Shown here piece after piece: positions 20,177 to 27,787 of a DNA stretch of 64,000 nucleotides. This DNA comes from Tianweitania populi (GTDB lineage: Bacteria > Pseudomonadota > Alphaproteobacteria > Rhizobiales > Rhizobiaceae). Made by a program: the position numbers and the translations under genes. Below the pieces are notes generated by a model that saw only the letters and a list, made by a program, of their open reading frames with translations, had not been told where the DNA came from and did no database searches. Position 1 is the stretch's first letter; each line of letters opens with the position of its first letter. Location: positions 1,364,001-1,428,000 of the forward strand of contig NZ_BMZQ01000001.1 of assembly GCF_014652875.1 (NCBI RefSeq). The letters run 5' to 3'.

Positions 20177-20395
20177 ATGGCCAGCATCACCATCGATCTC
20201 GACGACGCGACAGAAGCGCTTCTCAACAAGGTGCTGTCATCGTCATCTGTCAGCGCATCGCAGCTAGTGCGCGAGGCGCTGCTCGACCGGATCGAAGAAA
20301 TCGACGATGCGCCGGTCGTCAAAGGTCTTGCAGAAGAAAGCTTCGAGCCGATCTCCAATGTCGAGGTCATGCGCAGGCTGCGGCTCGATCACTGA
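20177..20395 (+). CDS. Ribbon-helix-helix antitoxin of a RelE/ParE-type module
   Basis: 72-residue protein with a short N-terminal beta strand (ASITIDLDD) followed by two helices (ATEALLNKVL and SASQLVREALLDRIEEI), the usual RHH/CopG fold, and an acidic C-terminal tail that would neutralise the toxin. It ends exactly one base before the toxin ATG (TGA then ATG with no gap), so the pair is translationally linked. RBS AGGGAG lies at normal spacing. The family is assigned from size, fold pattern and the partner gene. Confidence 0.75.
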   Translation: MASITIDLDDATEALLNKVLSSSSVSASQLVREALLDRIEEIDDAPVVKGLAEESFEPISNVEVMRRLRLDH

Positions 20396-20698
20396 ATGGC
20401 CGTCGTTCAATGGCACCCACGTGCCTTCGAGCAGTTTGCGGAACTAGACCGCGCAGTCCAGACGCGCATCCAGCGCGTGCTGACGTCGCTCGAAGCGATG
20501 GACGATGTCAGAACGAAGCTCATCCCCTATCGCGCTGAGCTGGCTGGATACTGGAAGCTCCGCGTCGGTGACTACCGCCTCGTCACGTCTCTTCGTGAGC
20601 AGGACGGTCAGACTGTGCTCGTGATCTACCTCGCGCATCGCCGCGAGGTTTACGGCTCCCGAGCGGTCTCGGCCTTGAAGCGCCGGAACGCGGACTGA
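20396..20698 (+). CDS. RelE/ParE-family toxin
   Basis: 100-residue basic protein. The RelE fold is suggested by WHPRAFEQFAELDRAVQTRI, the central PYRAELAGYWKLRVGDYRLV and the C-terminal YLAHRREVYGSRAV; the Y-KLR--DYRLVY-like core and the terminal HRR-VY segment are family hallmarks. It probably acts as an mRNA interferase or gyrase poison; which cannot be read from sequence alone. Second gene of a two-gene operon, convergent with the decarboxylase gene whose stop is only 3 nt away. Confidence 0.8.
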   Translation: MAVVQWHPRAFEQFAELDRAVQTRIQRVLTSLEAMDDVRTKLIPYRAELAGYWKLRVGDYRLVTSLREQDGQTVLVIYLAHRREVYGSRAVSALKRRNAD

Positions 20699-20710
20699 GG
20701 CTCAGTCCGC
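20690..20710. repeat. Perfect palindrome spanning two convergent stop codons
   Basis: GCGGACTGAG and CTCAGTCCGC flank a single central G. Both convergent genes end with the same codons (GCG GAC TGA), which creates the palindrome. It may form a stem ending both transcripts, but there is no T-run on either side. Confidence 0.6.
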
Positions 20711-21922
20711 CATCGTCTCCAGGCTCGCGAACCCTTGAGGGGCGTCTCCTTCGTGGAAGGGGGTGTCGACCTGCACGAAGGTGTCGGGGTAGAAGCCGTT
20801 GAAGCGGGTGCGCAGCGACAGGGAATAGGCGCCGATGTGGCCGATTTCGATCCAGTCGCCGGTGTCGACGGTTTCCGGCAGCCAGAAGGGCCGCGACAGG
20901 ATGTCGACGGAATCGCAGGTCGCGCCGCAGACCTTGAAGGGCACGATCTTGGTTTCATCGCCATTGCGCTGACGGATGGCCGGATCGGGGATGAAGCGGG
21001 CGGGCAGCGTGATCTTGCCGGTCCAGCTGTCCGACAGCGACGCCCAGATACCGTCATTGATGTAGAGCCGGCGACCCTTGCGCAGGAGGACGCGCACGAT
21101 CAGGGAGAAAGCGCGGGCGACGATGACGCGGCCGGGTTCGGCCACCAGCGGCATGTCGCCAAAACCCCATTCGGTGATGTCGCCGCGCAGCTGCGCCATC
21201 AGCTCGTCGAGCGATGGCAGGTTCGGCGTCTTGCGGTTGGGATCGTGACCGTATTCGGCGGGAAAGCCGCCGCCGACATCAAGCTCGACAATCGGCACCC
21301 CGGCGCGGTTGCGGACCCAGTCGGCGGAAGCCAGCGCGCGCTCATAGGTGTCCGGGTCTTCGATCTGGCTACCGACATGGAAGCACAGACCGACCTTGTA
21401 GCCGGTGCGCGACAGACGCTGCAGCAGTTCCACCGCATGAGCCGGCCCTGCCCCGAACTTCTTCGACAATTCATAGGCCGCATGGCCCTTGGTCTGTAGC
21501 CGCACGAACACGGTCATCTGGCCAGGGTCAATGTCGAGCGCGCGGACCACGCGGGTCAGCTTGGTTATCTCGTCTTCATGATCGACCACCGTGACGCGGA
21601 TGCCGTAGGTTTCCAGCGCGAGGCGGATGTCGGACTGCGCCTTGATCGGATGCATGTAGAGCATCTCAGCATCCGGTGCGACGTTCCGGACCGCCTTGAA
21701 CTCGGCCGGTGACGCGACATCGAAAGTCTGGACGCCTGCTTCCGCCAGCGTCTTCAACACCAGTTCTTCGCCGTTGGTCTTTACAGCATAAGCGGTCTTG
21801 CCGGGGAAGAACCCCATGAACCGCCTGGTGTCTGCCTTCAGGACTTCGGGATGGAAGCAGTAGATGGGATCGTCGGGACGCAGCTTCATAGCGGCATCCC
21901 GTGCGGTGTTGAAACGCTGCAT
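20702..21922 (-). CDS. Ornithine/lysine decarboxylase-like, PLP-dependent, alanine-racemase fold (type III)
   Basis: Group IV decarboxylase likely producing putrescine or cadaverine. The PLP lysine is K48 in AYAVKTN; HVGSQI, LDVGGGFP and EPGR segments bind PLP phosphate, and the C-terminal FKVCGATCDSVDIL carries the conserved active-site Cys. Diaminopimelate decarboxylase is less likely because of the Cys-Asp motif and length (406 residues from ATG 21922; an alternative ATG at 21889 gives 395). It lies 96 nt downstream of metF in the same direction, with an 8-bp long-range inverted repeat in the leader. Spermidine synthesis consumes decarboxylated SAM, a possible link to the metF/sahR neighbours. 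Substrate preference cannot be decided here. Confidence 0.85.
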   Translation of the reverse strand: MQRFNTARDAAMKLRPDDPIYCFHPEVLKADTRRFMGFFPGKTAYAVKTNGEELVLKTLAEAGVQTFDVASPAEFKAVRNVAPDAEMLYMHPIKAQSDIRLALETYGIRVTVVDHEDEITKLTRVVRALDIDPGQMTVFVRLQTKGHAAYELSKKFGAGPAHAVELLQRLSRTGYKVGLCFHVGSQIEDPDTYERALASADWVRNRAGVPIVELDVGGGFPAEYGHDPNRKTPNLPSLDELMAQLRGDITEWGFGDMPLVAEPGRVIVARAFSLIVRVLLRKGRRLYINDGIWASLSDSWTGKITLPARFIPDPAIRQRNGDETKIVPFKVCGATCDSVDILSRPFWLPETVDTGDWIEIGHIGAYSLSLRTRFNGFYPDTFVQVDTPFHEGDAPQGFASLETMAD

Positions 21923-21927
21923 CAGAT

Positions 21928-22000
21928 CAGGGTCGTCCTTGCTTCATTCCGGGCTTTCGTTCGGGTGAACATAAAGCGCTGGGGAGAAGCGTCGACCCTG
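21928..22000 (-). promoter_or_regulatory. Structured leader of the decarboxylase gene
   Basis: On the minus strand CAGGGTCG (22000-21993) is complementary to CGACCCTG (21935-21928), which lies just between the AAGGA ribosome-binding site and the ATG at 21922. Pairing would close a domain of about 57 nt next to the RBS. Alphaproteobacterial ornithine decarboxylase genes are known to carry the speF leader RNA; whether this short element belongs to it is not clear. Confidence 0.4.
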
Positions 22001-22018
22001 TTTTGCCGACTAGCCGGC

Positions 22019-22942
22019 TTAGGCAGCTGCTGCCGCCGGCTGAACCGCCGCTGCTTCGACGGGACGAACGCCGATCAGATGGCAGATGGCGAAGGAGAGT
22101 TCGGCGCGGTTCATTGTGTAGAAGTGGAAGTCTTCCACGCCACGTTCGACAAGATCCAGCACCTGCTCGGCGGCAACGGCAGCCGAGACCAGCGCATGCG
22201 TTTGCCGATCCTCTTCCAGCCCCTCGAAGCGCTGCGCAACCCAGGCAGGGATCGTCGCACCTGTGCGGCCGGCGAAGTTCGCGACCTGGCGAAAATTCTC
22301 GATCGGCAGGATGCCTGGCACGATCGGGATATAGATGCCAGCCCGGCGCGCCCGCTCAACATAGCGCTCGTAATCGTCGTTTTCGAAGAAGAACTGCGTG
22401 ATGGCACGCGTCGCGCCCGCATCGACCTTGCGCTTCAGCATATCGATATCGGTCGCGAAGTCCGGGCTTTCCGGATGCTTTTCCGGATAGGCGGACACGG
22501 AGATGTCGGTTGCACCCTGACGCTGGAGAGCGGCGGTGAGTTCCGCACCGTTGGTGTAGCCGCCGGGATGCGGTTCATAGGTCGCGCCGACGCCGGCGCT
22601 CGGATCGCCGCGCAACGCCACGAAGCGTGTAACACCAGCCTGAAGGAAACTGGCGATGACCTCATCGACTTCGGCGCGCGATGCATCCACGCAGGTGAGA
22701 TGCGCCGCTGGTGCCAGACCGGTTTCGGCGATGATGCGCCGGACGATCCGCAGCGTGCGCTCGCGGGTCGAGCCACCGGCGCCATAGGTCACGGATACGA
22801 AATGCGGCTGCAGGGGCTCAAGCCGCTTCACCGTATCCCAAAGGCGGGTCTCCATCTCGGCCGTCTTCGGCGGGAAGAACTCGAAGGAAACGCGGACGCG
22901 CTCACCGATATCCGGACGGCGGGAAAAGCTGGGCTGGTTCAT
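22019..22942 (-). CDS. metF: 5,10-methylenetetrahydrofolate reductase MetF
   Basis: FAD enzyme that makes 5-methyl-THF, the methyl donor for methionine synthase. The 307-residue product shows FEFFPPKTAEME near the N-terminus, SVTYGAGGSTRERTL, AAHLTCVDASRAE, ALRGDPS and ITQFFFENDDYERYV, all typical. ATG at 22942 shares one base with the stop of the sahR-like gene; an in-frame TTG one codon upstream was not used. Ala-rich C-terminus. Co-transcription with the upstream regulator is very likely. Confidence 0.95.
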   Translation of the reverse strand: MNQPSFSRRPDIGERVRVSFEFFPPKTAEMETRLWDTVKRLEPLQPHFVSVTYGAGGSTRERTLRIVRRIIAETGLAPAAHLTCVDASRAEVDEVIASFLQAGVTRFVALRGDPSAGVGATYEPHPGGYTNGAELTAALQRQGATDISVSAYPEKHPESPDFATDIDMLKRKVDAGATRAITQFFFENDDYERYVERARRAGIYIPIVPGILPIENFRQVANFAGRTGATIPAWVAQRFEGLEEDRQTHALVSAAVAAEQVLDLVERGVEDFHFYTMNRAELSFAICHLIGVRPVEAAAVQPAAAAA

Positions 22943-23964
22943 CAAACCGTCTCGCTTGCTTGGGGGTGACGTGCTGACTGTGCGGCGGCGGTGTCGGCGA
23001 TCAGCAGGCGGCGGTCGCGACCGAGCCAGAGCTTGACCGTGAGGCCCTGATTGCCGTTGTCGGGTGCAAAGGTGAGCGTGTCTTCCAGTTCAAGGCCGGC
23101 TTCGGTCAGCCAGTCCTCGATCTGCCGATCAGCAAAGCCGAGACGGGCGTGGGCGTGCTCTTCGCGCAGGAACTCATGGCTGTGCGGCGCGAAGTCGACG
23201 ATGACGAGACGGCCGGACGGACGGAGCAGCTTGGCGGCTTCCTTCACAACGGAAGCGGGATCATCAAGATAATGCAGCACCTGATGGACGGTCACGAGGT
23301 CGAAAGCGTCGCGGTCCACCGGCGGGGCATAAACGTCGCCCTGGCGCACCTGTGCATTGGTGATGCCAGCGCGTTCCAGATTGGCGCGGGCGACGGCGAG
23401 CATTTCGCGCGACATATCGATGCCAACGGCACGGCGATACAGCGGCGCGAACAGTTCGAGCAGACGGCCGGTGCCGGTGCCGAGATCGACCATCGACTGG
23501 AAGGGCCGCGTGCCGACGAGATCGAGCAGAGCGGCCTCAACGGCCTTGTCCGGCACATGCAAAGAGCGGATTTCATCCCAGCTCGATGCGTTGGACCGGA
23601 AATAATGCGTCGCTTTTTCCTGCCGCTTCTGGCGCACGCCGAATAGGCGCTCGATGTCGCGCTCCACCAGCGGATCGTCATCGGCGATGCGGGCGAGCAG
23701 GCCGAGGATCAGTTCGCGCGCACCATCGGATTCCGCCAGCCGGAAGAAGGCCCAGGAGCCCTCCTGGTAGCGATCGACAAGGCCCGCTTCCTGCAGGAGC
23801 TTGAGATGGCGGGACACGCGCGGCTGCGACTGGTTGAGGATCGCGGTCAGATCGCTGACGGTGAGATCGCCGGACGCCAGCAGAAACAGAATCCGCAAAC
23901 GGCTGGATTCGGCCGCTGCCTTCAACGTATCTACAAGGGTCAGCAGTTCGAGCTTGTCTGACAT
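22942..23964 (-). CDS. sahR: ArsR-family regulator fused to a SAM-dependent methyltransferase-like domain (SahR-like)
   Basis: 340-residue fusion. N-terminal winged helix of ArsR type (about residues 5-95, LRILFLLASGDLTVSDLTAIL and QPRVSRHLKLLQEAGLV), without the metal-binding cysteines of classical ArsR. C-terminal class I methyltransferase fold with VDLGTGTGRLLELF, GIDMSREML, FDLVTVHQVLHYLDDP and LRPSGRLVIVDF. SahR proteins with this architecture are described as S-adenosylhomocysteine-responsive repressors of methionine-cycle genes in Proteobacteria; metF directly downstream fits. ATG 23964 is preceded by GGGAG at 7 nt; TTG at 23967 is possible but too close. A perfect inverted repeat lies 25 bp upstream. 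Confidence 0.8.
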   Translation of the reverse strand: MSDKLELLTLVDTLKAAAESSRLRILFLLASGDLTVSDLTAILNQSQPRVSRHLKLLQEAGLVDRYQEGSWAFFRLAESDGARELILGLLARIADDDPLVERDIERLFGVRQKRQEKATHYFRSNASSWDEIRSLHVPDKAVEAALLDLVGTRPFQSMVDLGTGTGRLLELFAPLYRRAVGIDMSREMLAVARANLERAGITNAQVRQGDVYAPPVDRDAFDLVTVHQVLHYLDDPASVVKEAAKLLRPSGRLVIVDFAPHSHEFLREEHAHARLGFADRQIEDWLTEAGLELEDTLTFAPDNGNQGLTVKLWLGRDRRLLIADTAAAQSARHPQASETV

Positions 23965-23988
23965 CAACGATCTCCCGAATGAGTAAGA

Positions 23989-24010
23989 GACATAAAGATA
24001 TGTTTATGTC
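23989..24010. promoter_or_regulatory. Candidate SahR operator in the sahR/trmO divergent promoter
   Basis: Perfect inverted repeat GACATAAA (23989-23996), six-base spacer GATATG, TTTATGTC (24003-24010). It is centred between the divergent sahR-metF and trmO-like genes, 25 bp from one start and 46 bp from the other. An ArsR-family dimer would be expected to bind a site of this shape. Binding is inferred. Confidence 0.65.
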
Positions 24011-24055
24011 ATGTCATGGTGAGTTGCAATGGCTATGTCGCAGTGAAGGCAGAAA

Positions 24056-24568
24056 ATGACTGACGATCCTGACACCGCCGTGCTGACGACGATCCGCGCG
24101 GGCGAACGCGCTTTGCCGTTCGATCCCGGCACGCGTGCGCCCGATGCGCATCTGGTGTTCATCGGCAAGGCGGAGACAGCGTGGACGCAACGCGGAGATT
24201 GCCCGAAAAACATGGGACAAGCCCGAGAGCGCAACGTGCAGGCACAGGTGCTGGTCGATGAGGATTATCGGGAGGGGTTGCTCGGGCTTGAGGCTCATAG
24301 CCACGTCATCATCCTAACCTGGCTGCATCGCAGCGCGCGCGATCTGATCGTGCAGCAGCCGCGCCATGCCGAAGAACCGCGTGGCACCTTCGCCTTGCGC
24401 TCGCCGGTTCGGCCCAACCCGATCGGGCTGCATGTGGCACGGCTGGTTTCGGTTGATATGGCGGAGGGCCGGCTCGTTCTGGAAGCGCTTGATGTACTGG
24501 ACGGCACGCCGGTGATCGACATCAAGCCTTACTTCGCGTCGAGCGACCGACCGGATCTTGAGGGCTGA
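24056..24568 (+). CDS. TrmO/TsaA-family SAM-dependent protein (probable tRNA m6t6A methyltransferase)
   Basis: 170-residue single TsaA (UPF0066) domain. TrmO uses SAM to N6-methylate t6A37 in some tRNAs. Visible family segments are FIGKAETAWTQRGDCPKN at the N-terminus and TFALRSPVRPNPIGLHVARL in the middle, then LDVLDGTPVIDIKPYF at the C-terminus. E. coli TrmO has an additional C-terminal domain, absent here, so substrate identity is less certain. GAAGG lies 6 nt before the ATG. It is divergent from sahR and shares the candidate operator; the downstream DUF2293 gene overlaps by 1 nt. Confidence 0.8.
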   Translation: MTDDPDTAVLTTIRAGERALPFDPGTRAPDAHLVFIGKAETAWTQRGDCPKNMGQARERNVQAQVLVDEDYREGLLGLEAHSHVIILTWLHRSARDLIVQQPRHAEEPRGTFALRSPVRPNPIGLHVARLVSVDMAEGRLVLEALDVLDGTPVIDIKPYFASSDRPDLEG

Positions 24569-24882
24569 TGGTGCGCTTTGCCACCGGCCGGCACAAGGCG
24601 ATCGCCAAGGCACTGACGCTGCTTCTGCCCGGCGCGCCTTATGCCGATATCGAGGCGATCCGTTTTGAGGCAAGTCAGCGGCGCATGGCCGATCTGCCGC
24701 CGTCGATCGCCGTGTGGCTGACCACGCTTGCTCATGTGCGCCATCAGCACACCGAGTATGATGCCCTGATGGATGAGGGCTACGATCGGGACGCGGCGCG
24801 CTTCTTCGTGCTGGATAATGTCAACGAGGTGCTGACGACGTGGCGCGCAACGCGGCTGCTCGATGCCGATGAGAGCGATTGA
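24568..24882 (+). CDS. DUF2293 domain protein
   Basis: 104-residue protein of unknown function. The sequence from ALTLLLPGAPYADIEAI through AVWLTTLAHVRHQHTEYDALMDEGYDRDAARFFV matches my recollection of DUF2293, a short, mostly helical domain found in Rhizobiales. No signal or membrane segment. Its ATG overlaps the stop of the TrmO-like gene by one base, so the two are one operon and may share a role in RNA or SAM-linked metabolism; that is inference only. Confidence 0.7.
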   Translation: MVRFATGRHKAIAKALTLLLPGAPYADIEAIRFEASQRRMADLPPSIAVWLTTLAHVRHQHTEYDALMDEGYDRDAARFFVLDNVNEVLTTWRATRLLDADESD

Positions 24883-24974
24883 CGCCGGTTCGCACCCTGC
24901 CCCTTGAACCGCTGCGCTGAGGTCGCATCTACGGACTGCGGCCAAAAACCGCTTTTCACATCATTCATTCCTCA

Positions 24975-25013
24975 CGCGCCTTTTTTCAGGCGCGACTTTC
25001 AGAAAGGCCTTTC
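24975..25013 (+). promoter_or_regulatory. Hairpin and palindrome in the leader of the SDR gene
   Basis: CGCGCCT (24975-24981) and AGGCGCG (24988-24994) form a perfect 7-bp stem with a T-rich loop. Directly after it, GAAAGGCCTTTC (25002-25013) is a perfect 12-bp palindrome covering the ribosome-binding site, ending 3 nt before the ATG. There is no terminator-type T-run after the stem. A role in translation control or as a regulator site is possible. Confidence 0.35.
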
Positions 25014-25016
25014 ATC

Positions 25017-25856
25017 ATGGCATCGAAAGTCTGGTTCATCACGGGATCATCCAAGGGCTTCGGCCGCATCTGGGCGGAAGCCGCTCTCGCACGCGGCGAC
25101 AAGGTTGCCGCCACGGCACGCGACGCTTCGACCTTACAGCCGCTGGTCGACCAGTATGGCGACAGCGTCCTGGCGCTCACACTGGACGTGACCGACAAAG
25201 CGCAGGTCAACGCCACCATCGCCGAGGCGCAAGCCAACTTCGGTCGGCTCGACATCGTCGTCAACAATGCGGGCTACGGCCTGTTTGGCGCGGTTGAAGA
25301 AGTGTCGGAAGAAGACGCGCGTGCGCAGATCGAGACCAATGTGTTCGGCGCCTTGTGGGTGACGCAGGCAGCCCTGCCGATCATGCGCGAACAGAAGGCG
25401 GGCCACATCATCCAGGTGTCCTCGATCGGCGGCGTCAACGCCTTCCAGAACGTCGGCCTCTACCACGCCTCGAAGTGGGCGCTGGAAGGCTTCAGCCAGA
25501 CGCTGTCACAGGAAGTGGCAGGGTTCGGCATCCATGTAACGCTGGTCGAGCCGTCGGGCTTCTCGACGGACTGGGGCGGTCCCTCGGCCAAGCACTCCGA
25601 GTCGATTGCCGCCTATGACAGCGTGCGCGAAAACAGCAAGGCGCGTCGTGGCAACACGGCGGCAGGCGATCCTGAAGCGACGGCTGAGGCGATCCTCAAG
25701 GTTGTAGATGCGGCCGAACCGCCGCTGCGCGTGTTCTTCGGCGATGTCGGTTTGCCAATGATCAAGCAGGAATATGCCAAGCGCATCGCGCTTTGGGAGG
25801 AATGGGACCACGTCGCGGTTCTCGCCCAGGGTGCGGGCAGCAACCGCAAGGCTTGA
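25017..25856 (+). CDS. Short-chain dehydrogenase/reductase (SDR), NAD(P)-dependent
   Basis: 279-residue classical SDR. The cofactor motif is TGSSKGFGR (about residues 9-17), NNAGYG follows strand 4, and the catalytic Ser and YxxxK are seen in IQVSSIGG and YHASKWALEGF. The C-terminal part is longer than the minimal SDR and resembles oxidoreductases that act on unknown small carbonyls. Substrate is not predictable. It is monocistronic and convergent with the MOSC gene, whose stop is 3 nt away. Confidence 0.88.
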   Translation: MASKVWFITGSSKGFGRIWAEAALARGDKVAATARDASTLQPLVDQYGDSVLALTLDVTDKAQVNATIAEAQANFGRLDIVVNNAGYGLFGAVEEVSEEDARAQIETNVFGALWVTQAALPIMREQKAGHIIQVSSIGGVNAFQNVGLYHASKWALEGFSQTLSQEVAGFGIHVTLVEPSGFSTDWGGPSAKHSESIAAYDSVRENSKARRGNTAAGDPEATAEAILKVVDAAEPPLRVFFGDVGLPMIKQEYAKRIALWEEWDHVAVLAQGAGSNRKA

Positions 25857-25859
25857 AGC

Positions 25860-26504
25860 TCAATAGATCCACTGTTCGGGCAGGCGAAGCGAAACCGTTT
25901 CGCCTGTTTGGATCGTGCCGGGCTTTTCCACCCAGGCAACAATGCCGCGCAAACGCTTTGCGACCTTCGGGAAGAGCAGCGCAGCACCCTGCACATCAGC
26001 CACGCCGGCGCCCTCACCCACGGCACGACCGGCATCCCTGCACGGACCGTTCTGCGCGTCGATCTTCAGCGTCACGCCGTTCTTGAAGAACATCAGCGTG
26101 CCGGCCGGCAGCATGGACAAATGCGGCACGCCGTCGATCAGGAGGTTGGCGCCGACCCATTCGGAGCGCACTTCCGGCAGATCCATGCGGCGGGCGATCT
26201 CGGCCAGCTCATCGGGCGCGACGAGGGACAACTGGCGCTCGTTGCGCATCGTGGTCTTGCGCGGATACCACGGCTCGCGCCCGCCCGAGCGGCGGGTAAA
26301 GCCCTCATGGTAATCGCCGGGAATGCCTTCGAAGGTGAGGTCGAGGCTGTCGACGGCTTGCGTGACGAAGTCGCGATCCGGCGCCACGAACAGGCCGGCG
26401 ACGCGGCCTTTCAGCTGCTTGCCAGGCATGATCTTGAAGTCGTCGAGCGTGCGCGGAAACAGATCGTGCATCGGGAGCGGTCCGGTTGAGCGAGCTTCAT
26501 CCAT
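25860..26504 (-). CDS. MOSC domain protein
   Basis: 214-residue protein with a single MOSC (molybdenum-cofactor sulfurase C-terminal) domain. The conserved Cys is seen in QNGPCRDAGRAV, preceded by WVGANLLIDGVPHLSMLPAG, as in YiiM-like and bacterial MOSC proteins that carry sulfur or Mo cofactor. No other Moco genes are in the window. The start may be ATG 26504 or the ATG at 26471 (11 residues shorter); neither has a strong ribosome-binding site. Confidence 0.8.
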   Translation of the reverse strand: MDEARSTGPLPMHDLFPRTLDDFKIMPGKQLKGRVAGLFVAPDRDFVTQAVDSLDLTFEGIPGDYHEGFTRRSGGREPWYPRKTTMRNERQLSLVAPDELAEIARRMDLPEVRSEWVGANLLIDGVPHLSMLPAGTLMFFKNGVTLKIDAQNGPCRDAGRAVGEGAGVADVQGAALLFPKVAKRLRGIVAWVEKPGTIQTGETVSLRLPEQWIY

Positions 26505-26567
26505 GAAGCGACAGCACTTGACTGTCCAGCCAATTGCGCTGAATGACCCATCAGCTCGTTATGTGGA

Positions 26568-27689
26568 TCACAGTCTGCGCAACAGCGCACCGCCGATCGA
26601 ATAACCAGCGCCGAACGCGCAGATCAGGCCATAATCGCCGCGCTGCATGTCGCGATGATGCATATCCAGCGCCACGATAACACCAGCCGCAGCGGTGTTG
26701 CCGAGATCGCCCAGGACGATGGGCGCACGGTCGTTGTCCACATCCCTACCGAAAGCCAGGCGCAGGATCATGCCGTTCATGCGGGCATTGGCCTGATGCA
26801 GCCAGAAGCGGCGAATATCTTCCGGCGTCTGGCCATTGTCGCGCAGGAAGTCGATGATGAACTCATGCCCGGCATGGGTGACTTCCTTGAACACCTTGTT
26901 GCCGAGTTGCGTGATCATCAGCCCTTCCATGTCGAGCACGGACGGGTTGGCCTGGGTGAGCCGGGCGAGATAGCCGAAGTTGGAGCGAATATTGTTGGAA
27001 AACTGCGTCCAAAGACGGGTGTCCAGCACCTCGAAACAGCCTTCGCGCTCTTCGCCATCCTCCAGCGCTTCCACCACCATGGAAACGGATGCGTCGCCGA
27101 AGATGAAGTGCGTTTGCCGGTCGCGAAAGTCGAGATGGCCGGTGATCAGCTCGGGCGTGCAAACCAGCACGCACTTCTGCGCACCGGAGCGCACGAGGTT
27201 GAAGGCCGTATGCAGACCGCCGGCTGCCGAAGAGCAGCCAAGGCTGAGATCGATCGCCGAGCCCGACGTTCCCAGCACCTGCTGGATCTCGATGCCGACC
27301 GCCGGATACATGCGCTGCAGATGCGAGGAGGCGCAAATGACCATGTCGACATCGGCAGCCGCCCGGCCCGCATCCGCCAGCGCCTTGCGTGCGGAAGCAG
27401 CACCGAATTCAGACTGAATGGACACTTCATGGTCTTCGCGCCGCGGCATGACTGGCGCCATCCGGTCGATGTCGAGCACGCCTTCGGGGTAAAGCACGCG
27501 GCGAGCGCGGATGCCGGAGGCGTGTTCGATAAAGGCGCTGGTTGAGCCCGGCAGCGGCTGCTCGCCCCGCTCTGTGCGGCCAACATTTTCCCGCTCGACC
27601 CAGCCATTGAAGGTCGCCACCAGTTCATCATTGCTGATGGAGGCCGTCGGGATTTCGGCCCCGATGCCGCTGATGACCACGCGCTTCAT
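26568..27689 (-). CDS. Beta-ketoacyl-ACP synthase III-like (FabH-related) enzyme
   Basis: 373-residue thiolase-fold condensing enzyme. The catalytic triad of KAS III is intact: Cys152 in LSLGCSSAAGG, His298 in WLHQANARMN and Asn331 in LGNTAAAG. It is about 50 residues longer than typical FabH because of an N-terminal insertion (about 30-75), as in FabH paralogues of unknown acyl specificity. No fab genes are adjacent, so it is more likely an accessory synthase than the housekeeping FabH (normally with plsX). Gap of 98 bp to tam upstream contains a 7-bp inverted repeat (CTCGCAC/GTGCGAG). Confidence 0.85.
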   Translation of the reverse strand: MKRVVISGIGAEIPTASISNDELVATFNGWVERENVGRTERGEQPLPGSTSAFIEHASGIRARRVLYPEGVLDIDRMAPVMPRREDHEVSIQSEFGAASARKALADAGRAAADVDMVICASSHLQRMYPAVGIEIQQVLGTSGSAIDLSLGCSSAAGGLHTAFNLVRSGAQKCVLVCTPELITGHLDFRDRQTHFIFGDASVSMVVEALEDGEEREGCFEVLDTRLWTQFSNNIRSNFGYLARLTQANPSVLDMEGLMITQLGNKVFKEVTHAGHEFIIDFLRDNGQTPEDIRRFWLHQANARMNGMILRLAFGRDVDNDRAPIVLGDLGNTAAAGVIVALDMHHRDMQRGDYGLICAFGAGYSIGGALLRRL

Positions 27690-27787
27690 GCTTGTTCTTC
27701 CTGACCTCGCACAAGCTTGGGATCAAGTGCGAGCTAATTCATGTCAGGCTTATTTAAGCGGCTTTAACCATGACAGGCAATGCGGAG

